A stretch of 64,000 bases of DNA from the NCBI GenBank assembly GCA_051294375.1, contig CM119263.1, forward strand, positions 10,095,552 to 10,159,551. The letters run 5' to 3'. The notes under the pieces were generated by a model that had not been told where the DNA came from, did not search any database, and was given only the letters and a program-made list of their open reading frames with translations. This DNA comes from Paraspadella gotoi (taxonomy: Eukaryota; Chaetognatha). This document shows, in pieces, positions 1-11,006 of the stretch (positions are counted from its first letter, which is position 1; every line of letters begins with the position of its first letter). A program made the position numbers and the translations under genes.

Positions 1-1
1 C

Positions 2-1096
2 TCCCGTCCCCCTGCGCCCATCCGCACCGTCAGCCTCAAGCAGAATTGGACCGGCGCCGGGGAGACGGGCAAGACCGGTAATCCATCTCGTTCGGAGCTT
101 CCTGAGGCCATCGTCGACCCTCCGGCGCCCTCGGCTCAGGCGGCTTCCTCCTGCAGCGACGCCGAGTCACTCAGCGGCGCCTCAACCTCCTCGCCGACGA
201 CCACTTCCGGATTCGGAGACGTTGGTGGCGAAGGCGAAGGTGAGTCCTCGGAAAACAAGTCACTCCCAAAATTTGAATCTAGGGAGATGAAAAATTTCAG
301 TTTCATCGACATGAGCAAAAAAAAAGAGAAATAAATATGAAACAATGATTCCCATTGAAAAAAAAGGAATGATTTCGGAGAAAAAGAAAGATAATAAAAA
401 CCAGATAAAACGAAAACATGCGTTGGTCGAGAATAAAAACGAGATTGACAAAAATATATATTATATTATATTATATATATATATTATATATATATATATA
501 TATTAAATTATATTGCCACAATATAAGGATTGAAACAAAGATCAATTTTTTACCTTTAGGCGTCCAGCTTCGGAAAAACATCTCTCGGCCCCCGTCGACT
601 CGATCTAAAACGGAGGCGTCCTCGAAGGCCTTCGTCCAAAATTCCAAGCTGATTGAGACGCGGCAGAGGCAATCGGTCGAGGCAGAAGTAAAAGGTCGCT
701 GCAAGGACGCGGGCTTGGGTCGGTGTTGTATTTTAATTTTTAATAGCAGTGATTTTTGTTTAAGCAGAGAGGCTTGTTTGAATCCTTGATTCCTTAAATT
801 CTTTTTTCATTTCACCAGGTCTCCACTGGAATCCTTCCTTCACTGATGGCGGCGTCGGCGGCATCTACTGCTTGATCTCCCGTCCGCCGGCGAGCGACGA
901 GCGAGCAGACGCCATTCAGCAGCTGGCGTCGTCACCGCCGCGTATCCATCGCCACCACGGAAACATTGCCACTGGGGAGGCCGCGCGGGACGAGGCGCAA
1001 TCTCCGTCTGTCAAGGAACTGATGAGCCGGTTTGAGCGAGGCCGTCGGAAGGCTGATGCCGAGGCCGAGGCAGATGGAGGGAGTCTTGGCCGATGA
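2..1096 (+). CDS. 3' end of an unrecognised gene (three exons, 5' partial)
   Basis: Three exons join in one frame. Exon 1 enters from outside the window and ends at 239 with a GTGAGT donor. Exon 2 starts at 560 after a TTTAG acceptor; its donor is unresolved and all three phase-compatible sites (694, 718, 724) are weak. The last exon runs from 819 (acceptor CACCAG) to the TGA ending at 1096. The protein is low in hydrophobic residues and rich in Ser, Pro, Gly, Arg and Glu, with a Ser/Thr-rich stretch in exon 1 and a charged Arg/Glu/Ala C-terminus that could be helical. It has no signal peptide, membrane segment or catalytic motif. The short motif VKELMSRFE near the end resembles helical segments of cytoskeletal or scaffold proteins, but that is only an impression. 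I do not recognise the family. Coding status is supported by GC content higher than the AT-rich introns and by phase agreement at both junctions. Confidence 0.6.
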
Positions 1097-3245
1097 GGCG
1101 AAACCGATGACTTCTCTCTTCTCTCATTTGGATTCTTTTCTTTCAATATTTTTTTCCCTTTTATTGGTAATTTGACGGTCGCGGCTTTTCTTTCATTATG
1201 ATTATTTTGTTAATTTTTTGATATAATCGTTTTAGTTTCTCTCTTTCTCTCTCTCTCCTCTCTCTCTCCTCTCTCTCTTCTCTCTCCCTCATCTCTTTTT
1301 GGCCCATATTGGCTTCGAGATTTCGTTTTCGCTTGTCGTAGTCGTACTAGTCGTAATCGCGAAGCGACGAAATATCAAACGGTGTCGAAAAGTAACTTCA
1401 TTGACGATTATTCCTGAAGTGCTCAATATCGTCAGTCTTTTACCTTGTGCTCGGTAGTTAGTTTTTCTGTGGTTTCAGGTTATAATTGTTTGGTCTATAC
1501 AAACGTTTCTTTTGTCGAAAGTTACGATCTATTGTTTAACCGTCAACTACTCTTGCCATATAAACAGTCTGTGATGTTCCGAGGTTTCGTATCAGAGTAC
1601 TGATAGCTTTTGTGCAGCCGTATTAATATATTGCAGCATTAGAATAGCTCGGTTTAAAAATTGTTCGGAGTCTTTACGTTGAGAGGGCGAGAGATGCGTG
1701 TGACATCAGTCAACTTTCTAGAAGCTATCTGTTGTAACGAAATGTTTTTAATTTGTTTTTTCTTTGTCAAAACTCCAGCTGAAATTTTTTTCTTAGCTTA
1801 GCTTTAGTTTTTTAGGGCAAAGAAAAAATTAACTTTTCATATCTATTTATTTTTTAAAAACGTAAGATTAAAACAGATTATCCAAACATTCCAGGAAAGG
1901 GTTATGATAACAGCTCTTTCTCTAAAATTGCCAACTTTAACACTTTTTTGTCATTAAATATTTCTACTTTATGAGCTTTAAACTTTACTCAAAATCTGGC
2001 GGTTACCTTCTCATGACTCTAATTTTAGATTAGATTCCCGAATTGCATTTACAAAAAAATCTCCGTCGCTTTGTTCCTCCTTTTAAATGCAGGAATTCGC
2101 TTTCCCTCATCTAAGTTTTTTCTTTCCCACTCTTCCTTCGCAAGATTATTTAGGCATGCGCGTAACAACCTCGCCCCTTCCTCAATCCTCAATCCTCATG
2201 TATCTATTTGCTTTAAAATTCTCTCTTTTTTTCAAGTTAAAATTTAGACCAAACGTCACTTAATCATCTTTTGATTTAAATTAGCTCACGCAACAGTGCA
2301 ATGTAGTTGAGTAGCATGTAGTTAGTTTCCGAAAGAGTCGTAGTTTGCCAAAGCGTTTGGGTCTTTTCATTCGTTTTTTTTTTCTTTTTTGTGATATATT
2401 CACCACAAATTATTCAATTTATTTTGCGCACTTTTTTATTTTGTAAGATTTCTATCTGGTAATTATTATTATTGATAATTATTGTATTGCTTCACCAATT
2501 TGATAGAATTATACTCATTTACAACAAAGAACACTGTTTGATAATTTCGAATTCATCGACTACATTTGATAGTTCCTCTAAGTTTTATATTTTGCAGTCA
2601 TTTTTTAAAAAAATACTGATTGTTTTGAATTTGAATTAATTCATAGAAATTAATTCATTTCCTTTTCGTGGCATCACATTTGATTTTATTTTTAAATTCC
2701 GGATTCGTAAGTTAATATTTCTGATCCCTCACCCCCGAAAGCGATTGAAAAAAAAAAATTTTGACCGAAGATCACTTGATCAGTATCACCCGGTGCTGTC
2801 ACACACAGACTAGATTTCTGAAGTCTTTAAATTGGCACTTTGAAAGAAAATGACACAGGAAATATCGTCACTCTTTTCATGAATAATTATTGTATCGTAT
2901 GTATAATATCTACATAGCAAGTATGATGAATTGTTATTTATATAAAAAAAAAGGTACGTCAAACCAGATTCAATAGTCATTTGCGAAAAAGTAAATCGCA
3001 GGAGCGAGCATCAAGTTCAAGAATGGTCCTTTTGATAAAAATGAGCGCTTGCGTGAAGAATCGAGATTAGATTGAGTGCTAAAGCGACAGCTCGTGATCC
3101 GATGAAAAGAGACTTTGTTTAGTTGTTCAAAATAAAAACGCCATTATTAATGAAAAAGAACAAACAACCCGCACAAAAGCCGCGAAAATTGATTATAAAA
3201 CTTGGCGTGGTGATCGTAATTTAAACTCGACTGAAAAATTCGAAA
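1097..3245. other. intergenic stretch, no gene seen
   Basis: About 2.1 kb of AT-rich DNA between the end of the first gene and the protease start. It holds a short TC-rich microsatellite near 1,236-1,292 and many A and T runs. I found no convincing exon on either strand. The protease promoter should lie in the last few hundred bases, but no clear TATA box or initiator could be assigned. Confidence 0.6.
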
Positions 3246-5962
3246 ATGATCCGCGAAACTACAACGATCGTCCTTTTAGTTTTAGCGACCGCGGATGGGA
3301 TCTTCGGTTGGAGTCAGTGCGGCATTCGTGGCTCGCAGAATCGGGTCGCCGGCGGGCGGGAGGCAGGCATCGGCGAGTGGCCCTGGCAGGTGAGCCAAGT
3401 TTGTTAACGTCAATGGCAGTTGTTTTAATGTCAAAAAGAAGACGGTCCAAACCCAACATAATGATACTTGCTTCGTAACTGATAACCGTATAGGAGAAAG
3501 ATCGGTTCATCCGCAATGATTTTATTTTTACGTGTATTTCTCGTGAATTGACATGACGTGACATGATATGGACATGACGACATTACCTTTCTTATCATGT
3601 GCATCGGAATGGCGTATTTTATTCTTTTCCTGAAGCGACGCCAGCAGTCCCTTTGATTTGAGTTTTTCTGTCTTAACAAATGAGCAACTAACTTTTGGCA
3701 ATTTATGTGCATTTTTAACGTAAGTGGGACAGATCGACAGACCGGCCGAAAAGTTACTTAAAATAGTTAAATAGAGTTTCTCAGCAATTAAAAACAAACA
3801 AAGAAAAAAGAATAGTTTGATTTCAGATTCAATTGAGATACTTCCGTCCCGACGGTTCCGGTTCAAACAACTGTGGTGGCAGCATCCTCAACGATCGATG
3901 GATTCTCACTGCCGGTCATTGCATGATGCACAGGTAAACGCGAAATGATTATGTGGATGAGGCGCTAAGTGGGCTGCACTGTAAGCAATGGAATGGGTCC
4001 AGGACTTGGAACCAGTGCGACCCATTATTTGATAAATTTGAATAAAGACACTATAAGTATTAGATCAATAAATTTGAAAACTAAAATGACAATTTTTTTC
4101 CCACTTTTTCAATCTGACTTTCATTTTTTGCCTCATATGTTGCGGCAAAGAATAAGGAAGACATTTTTAGTTAGTTAATTATTTTTAAACCATTTAGATT
4201 ACAGCCTTTACCCTCGAGGTGTAGGGTAGACACTAGACAGTATGTTCATGAAGCCCAGACCTTTGGATGTGGAAGCCGGTCCAGGCCTACAGGCGGGTTA
4301 CCCGGTCCATGCCACTTTCTACATGACAACCTCAGGGCTCGAACCAGGGACGTCTATTAGGATGGTGCATTAGTCTACTGAGCCACTTAGGCGCTGCGCA
4401 GGAAACAGCTTTAATCCATCTGTGGTGATAGGACCACCATACCGTAACCTATTTTTAAAAATATAGATTCTCAGTGAGCAGGGTAAATTTTTATGATTTT
4501 TTTTAAAAAATGGTTATTTTCTGTTGTTGGTAATACTTTCATACCCTTATGTCTAGTATTGAATAGAATAAAGTCATATGAATGTATGAAGACAAAGGAG
4601 ACAAATTGGAATGGTAAGAGCATAAAAAGTAAGTAAAGAAAAAGAGATCAAAGGGGAAAAAATGCTCCCCGATTATTCGGAATTTATTTATTTTTCAAAC
4701 TAAACAATCGACAGTAAAAACGTCCGCGATTACGTGGTATACGTCGGGCAACACAACGTCAATCGACCGGGAACTTACACGAAAAAGTTGCGGGTGGAGC
4801 GTCTCGTCCAGCATCCCCGATACACCTACGGAGTTGCGCCGTACGACATCGCGCTGGTTAAAGTGGCGTCGCCGATAGATTTCAACAACCCCGTGACCAG
4901 CCCCGCGTGTCTCCCGAAGACGAACAAGAATTTCGAAGGCGAGTCAGTCGATGGACGCCGACGTTGTTGACGTTCTTAATAATTGTCCGTAACTTTTTTT
5001 ATCTTCGTCCTACTCAACGCATCCAGGCCAGTATTGCTTCATCTCTGGATGGGGCTTCACCATGAAATCGTCAACCAATCAGTGGGATGAAAGACTCCAA
5101 ACAGTGGGGTCGACCATCTGGAATACGGCCGAGTGTCGCCGCGCAGCCGGTCGCGTCGGCATGGGGACCAGCAACATCCGAGATGGGATGCACTACTGCT
5201 TCGGAAACGGGAACGTCAACAGTTGCCAGGGGGATTCTGGCGGGCCGCTCTCGTGCCTCGACGACGATGGGTATTACAAAGTAAGTAGCACTCTGTTAAA
5301 AAAATCTGCTAGTTTGCCTGTTAGGCTAACTTGTTGGGGCAACTTAACGTACCCACAGTGGCGCCGACTGCCCTGAAGTTAGTGGTTACCCTAAGACCGT
5401 CACGACCGTTCCAAGATAGCGGGACGTTTTGATTATCAGCAGATCCCGACTCTATGATGCCCGTCTGTCTGTCTGTCTGACCGTCCCATCTTAGCAAAAA
5501 CACCAATTACTCGTGATTGGATGGATGGATTGGAATAAAATTTTGTGTGTGGGTAGGGAAGTGTGTGATTGAGCTGGATATGAAGCTTCGATGGAATGAG
5601 TGGAAATGAGTTTAAATGGGAAAAACAAAAAAATCTATTTCACTATTTGAACACTATTGGATGGGGCGATTGACTTTAAATTTTGTATATCGATATATGG
5701 ATTATGAAGTTTGTGATTAAGCTGGAAATAAAGTTTTAATGGAATCGTTTGAGTGGAAATGAGTTTAAATGGAAAAAACAAAAAACCTTACATTAAATGT
5801 AAATGCAAGATGTATTAATGTAAAAATTATCTTATTTTCTTTTAACGCAAGGTTGTGGGGCTGGCCTCCTGGGGCCATTCAAACTGTCGCACTCCCGGAG
5901 CTCCTTCGATCTACACGAGGGTTGGCGCATTTTTGGACTGGATACACGCCACCATGAAATAG
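3246..5962 (+). CDS. secreted S1 (chymotrypsin-fold) serine protease, five exons
   Basis: Five exons give a 279-residue protein: 3246-3389, 3827-3933, 4715-4938, 5027-5280, 5852-5962. All phases agree. A hydrophobic N-terminus (about residues 5-20) fits a signal peptide; a short propeptide with one Cys precedes the activation region RVAGGREA, where most S1 enzymes have R-[IV]-V-G-G. The triad is present: His in LTAGHC (exon 2), Asp in PYDIALVKV (exon 3), Ser in GDSGGP (exon 4). The position six residues before the catalytic Ser, which is Asp in trypsins, is Asn here, so classical Lys/Arg specificity is doubtful. The last exon has the usual SWG and C-terminal helix ending IHATMK. Intron 3 appears to use a GC donor (AG|GCGAGT); no GT donor nearby keeps frame. 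There are no CUB, clip or kringle domains, so it is a simple secreted protease, digestive or haemolymph; which is not decidable here. Confidence 0.9.
4196..4440 (-). mobile_element. tRNA-derived SINE (family S3) in protease intron 2
   Basis: On the minus strand a tRNA-like head runs from about 4,397 to 4,330. It has an A box (TGGCTCAGTAG) and, about 40 bases on, a B box (GGTTCGAGCCC), the two internal RNA polymerase III promoter elements. It is followed by an unrelated body. It lies in an intron in antisense orientation. A functional tRNA is unlikely because the acceptor stem does not pair well. Confidence 0.6.
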
Positions 5963-6302
5963 GATTATAAAAAAAAAGAGAGAGAATTTATTCGATTTGC
6001 AATCCTTTTCTAAAAAATATAACCTTAGCTTTTTGCATGTTTGTTGTATTTTTTTTTTTAAATTGCAATAAGTACGTATTTTTTATGAGCTATAAAATAC
6101 ATGTCTCTCGAGAGTGATAGGCTTTGTTAGTTTATAAAAATATAATAATTTAATCAGGAAAAACGAATGAATACCTAGGAAAAACGGAAAAATACAGGCA
6201 ACTAATAATTATCGACTATAGTCTATACATGTACATGTGAAAAAATCGTTCGAAAATATACAAAATTGTATCAGATCTGGACTTCGTCTCGTGGCTCACA
6301 AC
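5963..6302. other. convergent intergenic spacer
   Basis: About 340 bp of AT-rich sequence between the stop codons of the protease (+) and the NAA50-like gene (-). Both 3' UTRs and poly(A) sites must fit here. No other gene is seen. Confidence 0.6.
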
Positions 6303-8036
6303 TCATAAAATCATTGTTCGGATTCTCAACTCCATCACGAGAGCTTCGCCGATGGGCAGCTTCATAAACGACACTAGTTGGAACCCGAATTTTCGGTAGA
6401 ACCTGTCGAAGCGTAGAACGAATGAGATAAAAATGAAATTGATAAACCAGCGAGCCAAGTCTTACTCTCCAAAATTTGATTACAATTGTAATATACGAGA
6501 TCAAAAGGTTACAAATCACCACACCATTTGCTACTGAGAATGATATGTGTCAGTGATATAAGCGAAAATCGACCTGATGGCGAGTTCGTCGTCAGAATGA
6601 ACGTTGAGGACAACACGCTCTACGAGTGAATCTTCGCGAGAGGCGCTGATCACGTGACGCATCAGTTTGGTTCCCACTCCCTTAAAAAAGTAAAACCGTC
6701 GTTTTCGAGCGAGAATTAAGCGTTTTCTTTCTATTTCGCTTAAGTAAGGTTTAGTCACGCGGGAAAATCAAAGAAGAAAGAACCAACGCGGACATTGGTG
6801 AAAAATTTTATGACCGAAAGATTTTTTCTCTAGTTTCCTTTTGCCACCTTGAAAAAAGGTCAAGTTCAATGAGTCTGAAATTTTCATTCTTTTAAAATAA
6901 CCACATTCTCTTTAATTTATGAAATCATAACTTCAAGTCCCACTCCATCCCTACCCCTTACCCGGCGCCGAAATTTCCTAAGGACGCCGATGGTCGAGAT
7001 GTTGATTTCTTTCTTGATTTTCTTGTGCTTTTGTTTGACGACGACGAAGCAGCAAACGGCACCTGCCGCCGAACCGTCCACATAAGCCAGTTGTGAGAAG
7101 GGAGCCGAATCGTTTATCAGGTCGTAGTAGCTGGAGAAGTCCGGAAAGGTTGATGTTACGTCTTTAGTTGAGCCGCGTGTACTCGCGGAGCAACTCTATA
7201 AGTCACTTTTCGGTCGGTCGGTTGGTCGGTAGGTATATCTGTCGACGGTCTGTCCCACTTACGTTAAAAATTAAAGTTCAAAAGTAATATTGATCAATCA
7301 ACAAAAAATATAATGAAGACCATTTAATGAAATTAAAAAAAATATCTAAATCAATAATAATAATTAATGACAAATGAGGATCATTTGATAATACTTAAGG
7401 AAATGGTCATTTTATACAGTTGAAACATTGAATTGAAATATTATACCACTTCAGTCATGTACAGTTGTACACTCATAAACGAAACTGTCTTGAATCGAGA
7501 CTTGATTGAAAGCTTGTTGGAACCTGCTATGCATTATCTCGTAAGTCAGAAGAAAGATAGCTTATTTATTAAATGAATGGATAATTTTATATTGGTTGTA
7601 CCAATTTCACAGAATATTTATGATCATCAAATATTTTAATTTATCAATCCACTACCCCTCAAAGCGATCCAACTTTACTCAATAAAGTAGAAATATTTAT
7701 TATTTAGTAACTCTTCAAAGTTCCTTACGCGTCGCTGTAGTTAACGCCTTTGAACAATTCAAGGTTGACGCTTCGCACATCTTCGATCCGCCCGTCCGTA
7801 TCTTTCATCGTGATCGTCGTTGTTGTCGCCGCTGTCGCCGCTCCATCGTCCGACTCGTCAAAGTAGAAAGAGTTTCGACCGTATATCGAGGTGGGGCGTT
7901 TTATCGCGCCACCGGCGCCGCTTCTGAGGGTGACGCCACCGGCGCTGCCGACGACGCTGAGGTCGCTTCGGGAGTTTTCTCCACGAACGGCACCGCGACT
8001 TCCGGTCGGTCGAGTCGCCCAGTACATCGTAGCCAT
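6303..8036 (-). CDS. NAA50-like N-alpha-acetyltransferase (GNAT fold), probably catalytically altered
   Basis: Four exons on the minus strand (8036-7729, 7130-6962, 6680-6574, 6402-6303) give 227 residues with every splice phase consistent. From about residue 80 it matches NAA50, the GNAT acetyltransferase that acetylates N-terminal Met and supports sister-chromatid cohesion in animals. Recognisable pieces are VNYSDAYYDLI, AYVDGSAAGAVCC, the acetyl-CoA loop RRRGVGTK and the C-terminal FYRKFGF. Two residues proposed as general bases in human NAA50 (Tyr73 and His112) both align with Asn here (INISTIG and LNVHSDD). An N-terminal extension of about 75 residues, rich in Gly, Ser and Arg with a poly-Thr stretch, is absent from typical NAA50. 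The protein may be a divergent paralogue or a pseudo-enzyme. The start is the first Met of the exon-1 frame; a later Met would trim the extension. Confidence 0.85.
7395..7655 (+). repeat. dispersed repeat D, copy 1 (NAA50-like intron 1 region)
   Basis: A segment of about 260 bp recurs at 16,155-16,400 (same strand) and 25,985-26,280 (inverted). Shared words include TATTGGTTGTACCAATTTCA and TTGATTGAAAGCTTG. No coding capacity is seen. This copy lies upstream of exon 1 of the NAA50-like gene's second exon, within its first intron. It is probably a short non-autonomous transposon, but its ends were not defined. Confidence 0.5.
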
Positions 8037-8904
8037 TTGTAGCCGTTGATGTTATTCTTAATCTCAGCTGAGGAAAGTGGGGTGATCAGGGGAGGAAGAG
8101 TAGCGGAGAAGAGACAAACAGAGGGAGAGAGAGCGTTTCCCTCGAATTTTCAAGCGTAGTAAAAAGACTAAATCTGCAGGGGTGGGACCATATATCGAGA
8201 CCAAACTTAACGTCCTGCCCTGTATGAACGATTTGAGATACAATAATAAAATGAGTGGCAAACGTCGTGGATGTTTTCAAAACGCGCGCGCATTGTATTG
8301 CATACGATGAAAGCCATACTTGTTAATATTTTTCGGTGATCGTTTCTGAACATGACAATCTTCAATTCACATCTTCAATTCACCTGATTTTAAGCATTTC
8401 ATCACTATCCAAATTAAACCCATTTAATTGTTTTTCAGGTAAGTAAAATAAAATTTTATGAAAATTTTGACAAATATGCTTAAATCATCAAATACTTTAT
8501 GTATTTATTACCATCTTGACTTTTTTAGTATGCATTGAGAAATCTTACAAGATTAATTTATTTATTTGACAATCTCGTTAACTCCCCGGTGAGAGCGAGA
8601 ATTCTCTCTTCCCCCCCGTTGGTGTTACTTCTAGTGAAGCGTGACGGGACGTCTAACCTACCTGTAGTGGCGGAACATTGCCGGAAGGATTATTATACTA
8701 TAAATAATTATTTTAAAAAAATTATTTTTATCTGTTATATCTTAGAATGGTATTAAATTATAAGTATTCAAACATTTTTCTTCCAAACCGCGCGCTACAT
8801 CAAAGAAAGTATCATAAATATTATAATATTATTATTATTATAATTTATATCAAAGAATTTCATAACAATTAATATATCGCTAAGAGAGAGTATTTGAAAA
8901 AAAG

Positions 8905-9355
8905 AGAGAGAAACATTTTTGTATTTATTGCTCTGTGGCGTTTATAGCCTAATAATACCTCTCGACGCCTTGAAACTCGTTTTCACATCGTTTGTCTTTT
9001 AGCGAAGGGTTTGACTTTGAGAGGCAAATTTGTACGATATTTTAGTTGGTCTCAACGCTTGTTGATTGTTGGTTTCTTTCTTTCTTTCTTCTTCTTTCTT
9101 TCTCTTTCTTGTTCTTTCTTTCTTTCTTTCTTTCTTTTTTTTCTTTCTTTTTTCTTTTTCTTTTTTTCTTAATTAATATATTTATACCACGTTTCTAAAA
9201 TATTAGCTAAGGCCAAAGCATAAAAATTGGGAAAACAGTCGCTTTAATGAAAATAACTAAACCTACCTGATAAAGAGAAAGAGAATTAAAAAAGAAAGAT
9301 TAAAAAACAAGTAGCAACGAAAGAAAGAAAGAAAGAAAGAAAGAATTAATTAATT

Positions 9356-9390
<35 letters not shown>

Positions 9391-9497
9391 GTGCTACTTG
9401 TTTTTTAATCTTTCTTTTTTTAATTCTCTTTCTCTTTATCAGGTAGGTTTAGTTATTTTCATTAAAGCGACGTTTTCCCAATTTTTATGCTTTGGCC
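8905..9497 (+). repeat. duplicated block, copy 1 (second copy at 10,388-10,968)
   Basis: The sequence from AACATTTTTGTATTTATTGC to TATGCTTTGGCC is repeated about 1.48 kb downstream with scattered one-base indels. The first copy ends exactly at a 25-N gap while the second continues. That pattern suggests one locus assembled twice rather than a biological duplication. Confidence 0.7.
9181..9497. repeat. foldback (long inverted repeat), truncated by gap
   Basis: Left arm 9,181 to about 9,335 and right arm about 9,345-9,497 are near-perfect reverse complements around a GAAAG/CTTTC microsatellite centre. Key shared words are AGCTAAGGCCAAAGCAT and AACCTACCTGATAAAG. A full version is at 10,653-11,006. 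No ORF is present. Confidence 0.6.
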
Positions 9498-9716
9498 NNN
9501 NNNNNNNNNNNNNNNNNNNNNNTATTTATTCAGATTTTAAAAATCATAAACAGGTTTAGAGTAATAATTTTTTAAATTTTGTCTTGATATATGGTCCCAC
9601 CCCTGTAGTATTTACGATCAAGTATTGATTTCAATGTGAGAATCGCAATTCATTTAGATTTAGAATAAAAATAATTTTGGGGCAAAATTTTTTTCTTTTT
9701 TTTTCTATTAATTTTT

Positions 9717-9862
9717 TGAGAGAAAAAACAAAGTTTATTTTTGTTTACAAACAACGAGTTTTATTTTTCTGAAGAAGATTCGAAAAAAGAGTCGAATCAT
9801 GTCAGTTTGAAAAATAAAACTCGTTGTTTTGTAAACAAAAATAAACTTTGTTTTCTCTCTCA
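9717..9862. repeat. 146-bp hairpin / MITE-like inverted repeat
   Basis: TGAGAGAAAAAACAAAG at 9717 pairs with its reverse complement ending at 9862. Arms are about 53 bp, nearly perfect, with a loop of about 40 bp. It has no coding capacity and is compatible with a small foldback element. No clear target duplication was identified. Confidence 0.6.
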
Positions 9863-10387
9863 ACTTTAAAACGCCACGAAACGTAAGCTTTTCACTAGTT
9901 AATACTAGTCGTATCTCTATTAATTTTTTTTAAAAATTTACCGATCGTTAGTTTTGATTACAAAAACTCAAAACATTTATTTAAACTTATAGATTTAAGT
10001 GTCTTCCGTTTATCGATTTAAACTTATTTCTACTCGCACGAATCTAAGTGAAACTTGATTTCCTTCTCTATAACTCATTTTACTTCCCACTCACTTTTTT
10101 TTTCTAATTCATTCATCCAAACACGAGTAATTAGAGTTTACATTAAGGTAGAACCGATGGATAGATGGAGTGCAGATTGACGGATAGATGGAAGGACAGA
10201 CGGACGGCTGGACGGATAGGAATTTTTAATAGAGCCGACAGACCGACTAGGTGAATTACGGAGTCGGGAAAGCTGTCAACAAAGCCGACTAAAAAATAAT
10301 AAAAGAAATAAATTTTTTTAAAGATCACGCCCTCCGCTCGCCCCATGGTAATTCATAGCGTGCCTCGATTTACTTTCCCATCGAACA

Positions 10388-10829
10388 AACATTTTTGTAT
10401 TTATTGCTCTGTGGCGTTTATAGCCTAATAATACCTCTCGACGCCTTGAAACTCGTTTTCACATCGTTTGTCTTTTAGCGAAGGGTTTGACTTTGAGAGG
10501 CAAATTTGTACGATATTTAGTTGGTCTCACGCTTGTTGATTGTTGGTTTTCTTTCTTTCTTTCTTTTCTTTCTTTTCTTTCTTTCTTTCTTCTTTCTTTC
10601 TGTCTTTCTTTTCTTTCTTTTTCTTTTTCTTTCTTTCTTAATTAATTAATAATATTTATACCACGTTTTCTAAAACCATATTAGCTAAGGCCAAAGCATA
10701 AAAATTGGGAAAAAGTGCTTTAATGAAAATAACTAAACCTACCTGATAAAGAGAAAGAGAATTAAAAAAAAAAAGATTAAAAAACAAGTAGCAACGAAAG
10801 AAAGAAAGAAAGAAAGAAATTAATTAATT

Positions 10830-10861
<32 letters not shown>

Positions 10862-10968
10862 TCGTGCTCTTGTTTTTTAATCTTTTTTTTTTTAATTCTC
10901 TTTCTCTTTATCAGGTAGGTTTAGTTATTTTCATTAAAGCGACGTTTTCCCATTTTTATGCTTTGGCC
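10388..10968 (+). repeat. duplicated block, copy 2
   Basis: Second copy of 8,905-9,497. It reads through the point where copy 1 meets a gap and continues into the 2.6 kb tandem unit. Confidence 0.7.
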
Positions 10969-11006
10969 TTAGCTATATATGGTTTTAGAAAACGTGGTAT
11001 AAAATA
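10653..11006. repeat. complete foldback element
   Basis: The outer ends pair: TATACCACGTTTTCTAAAAC on the left and its reverse complement, ending in CGTGGTATA, on the right. The arms meet at a tetranucleotide GAAA/CTTT tract near 10,795-10,865. The whole sequence folds on itself over about 350 bp. Foldback transposon or cloning/sequencing hairpin are both possible. Confidence 0.55.

Larger units (their letters stand above)
8177..9605. mobile_element. hAT-like non-autonomous DNA transposon bounded by 25-bp inverted repeats
   Basis: CAGGGGTGGGACCATATATC starts at 8177 and its inverted partner ends at 9605; the repeats match at 24 of 25 positions. hAT elements typically begin CAGNGGTG, so the family assignment is reasonable. 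No transposase is visible between the ends. The interior holds TC/CTTT microsatellite, half of a foldback and a 25-N gap. Expected 8-bp target duplications were not found (flanks TAAATCTG and TAGTATTT differ), so the two ends may belong to different copies or the assembly may be wrong. A similar single end occurs at 18,361. Confidence 0.4.

Noticed and set aside
10143-10346. GGAC/GGAT-type short repeats near 10,150-10,250, and similar GTCT/GGTC tracts at 5,460 and 7,210
   Set aside because: Simple tetranucleotide-like sequence; considered as a CRISPR-like array or binding-site cluster, but spacing is continuous and there are no spacers.
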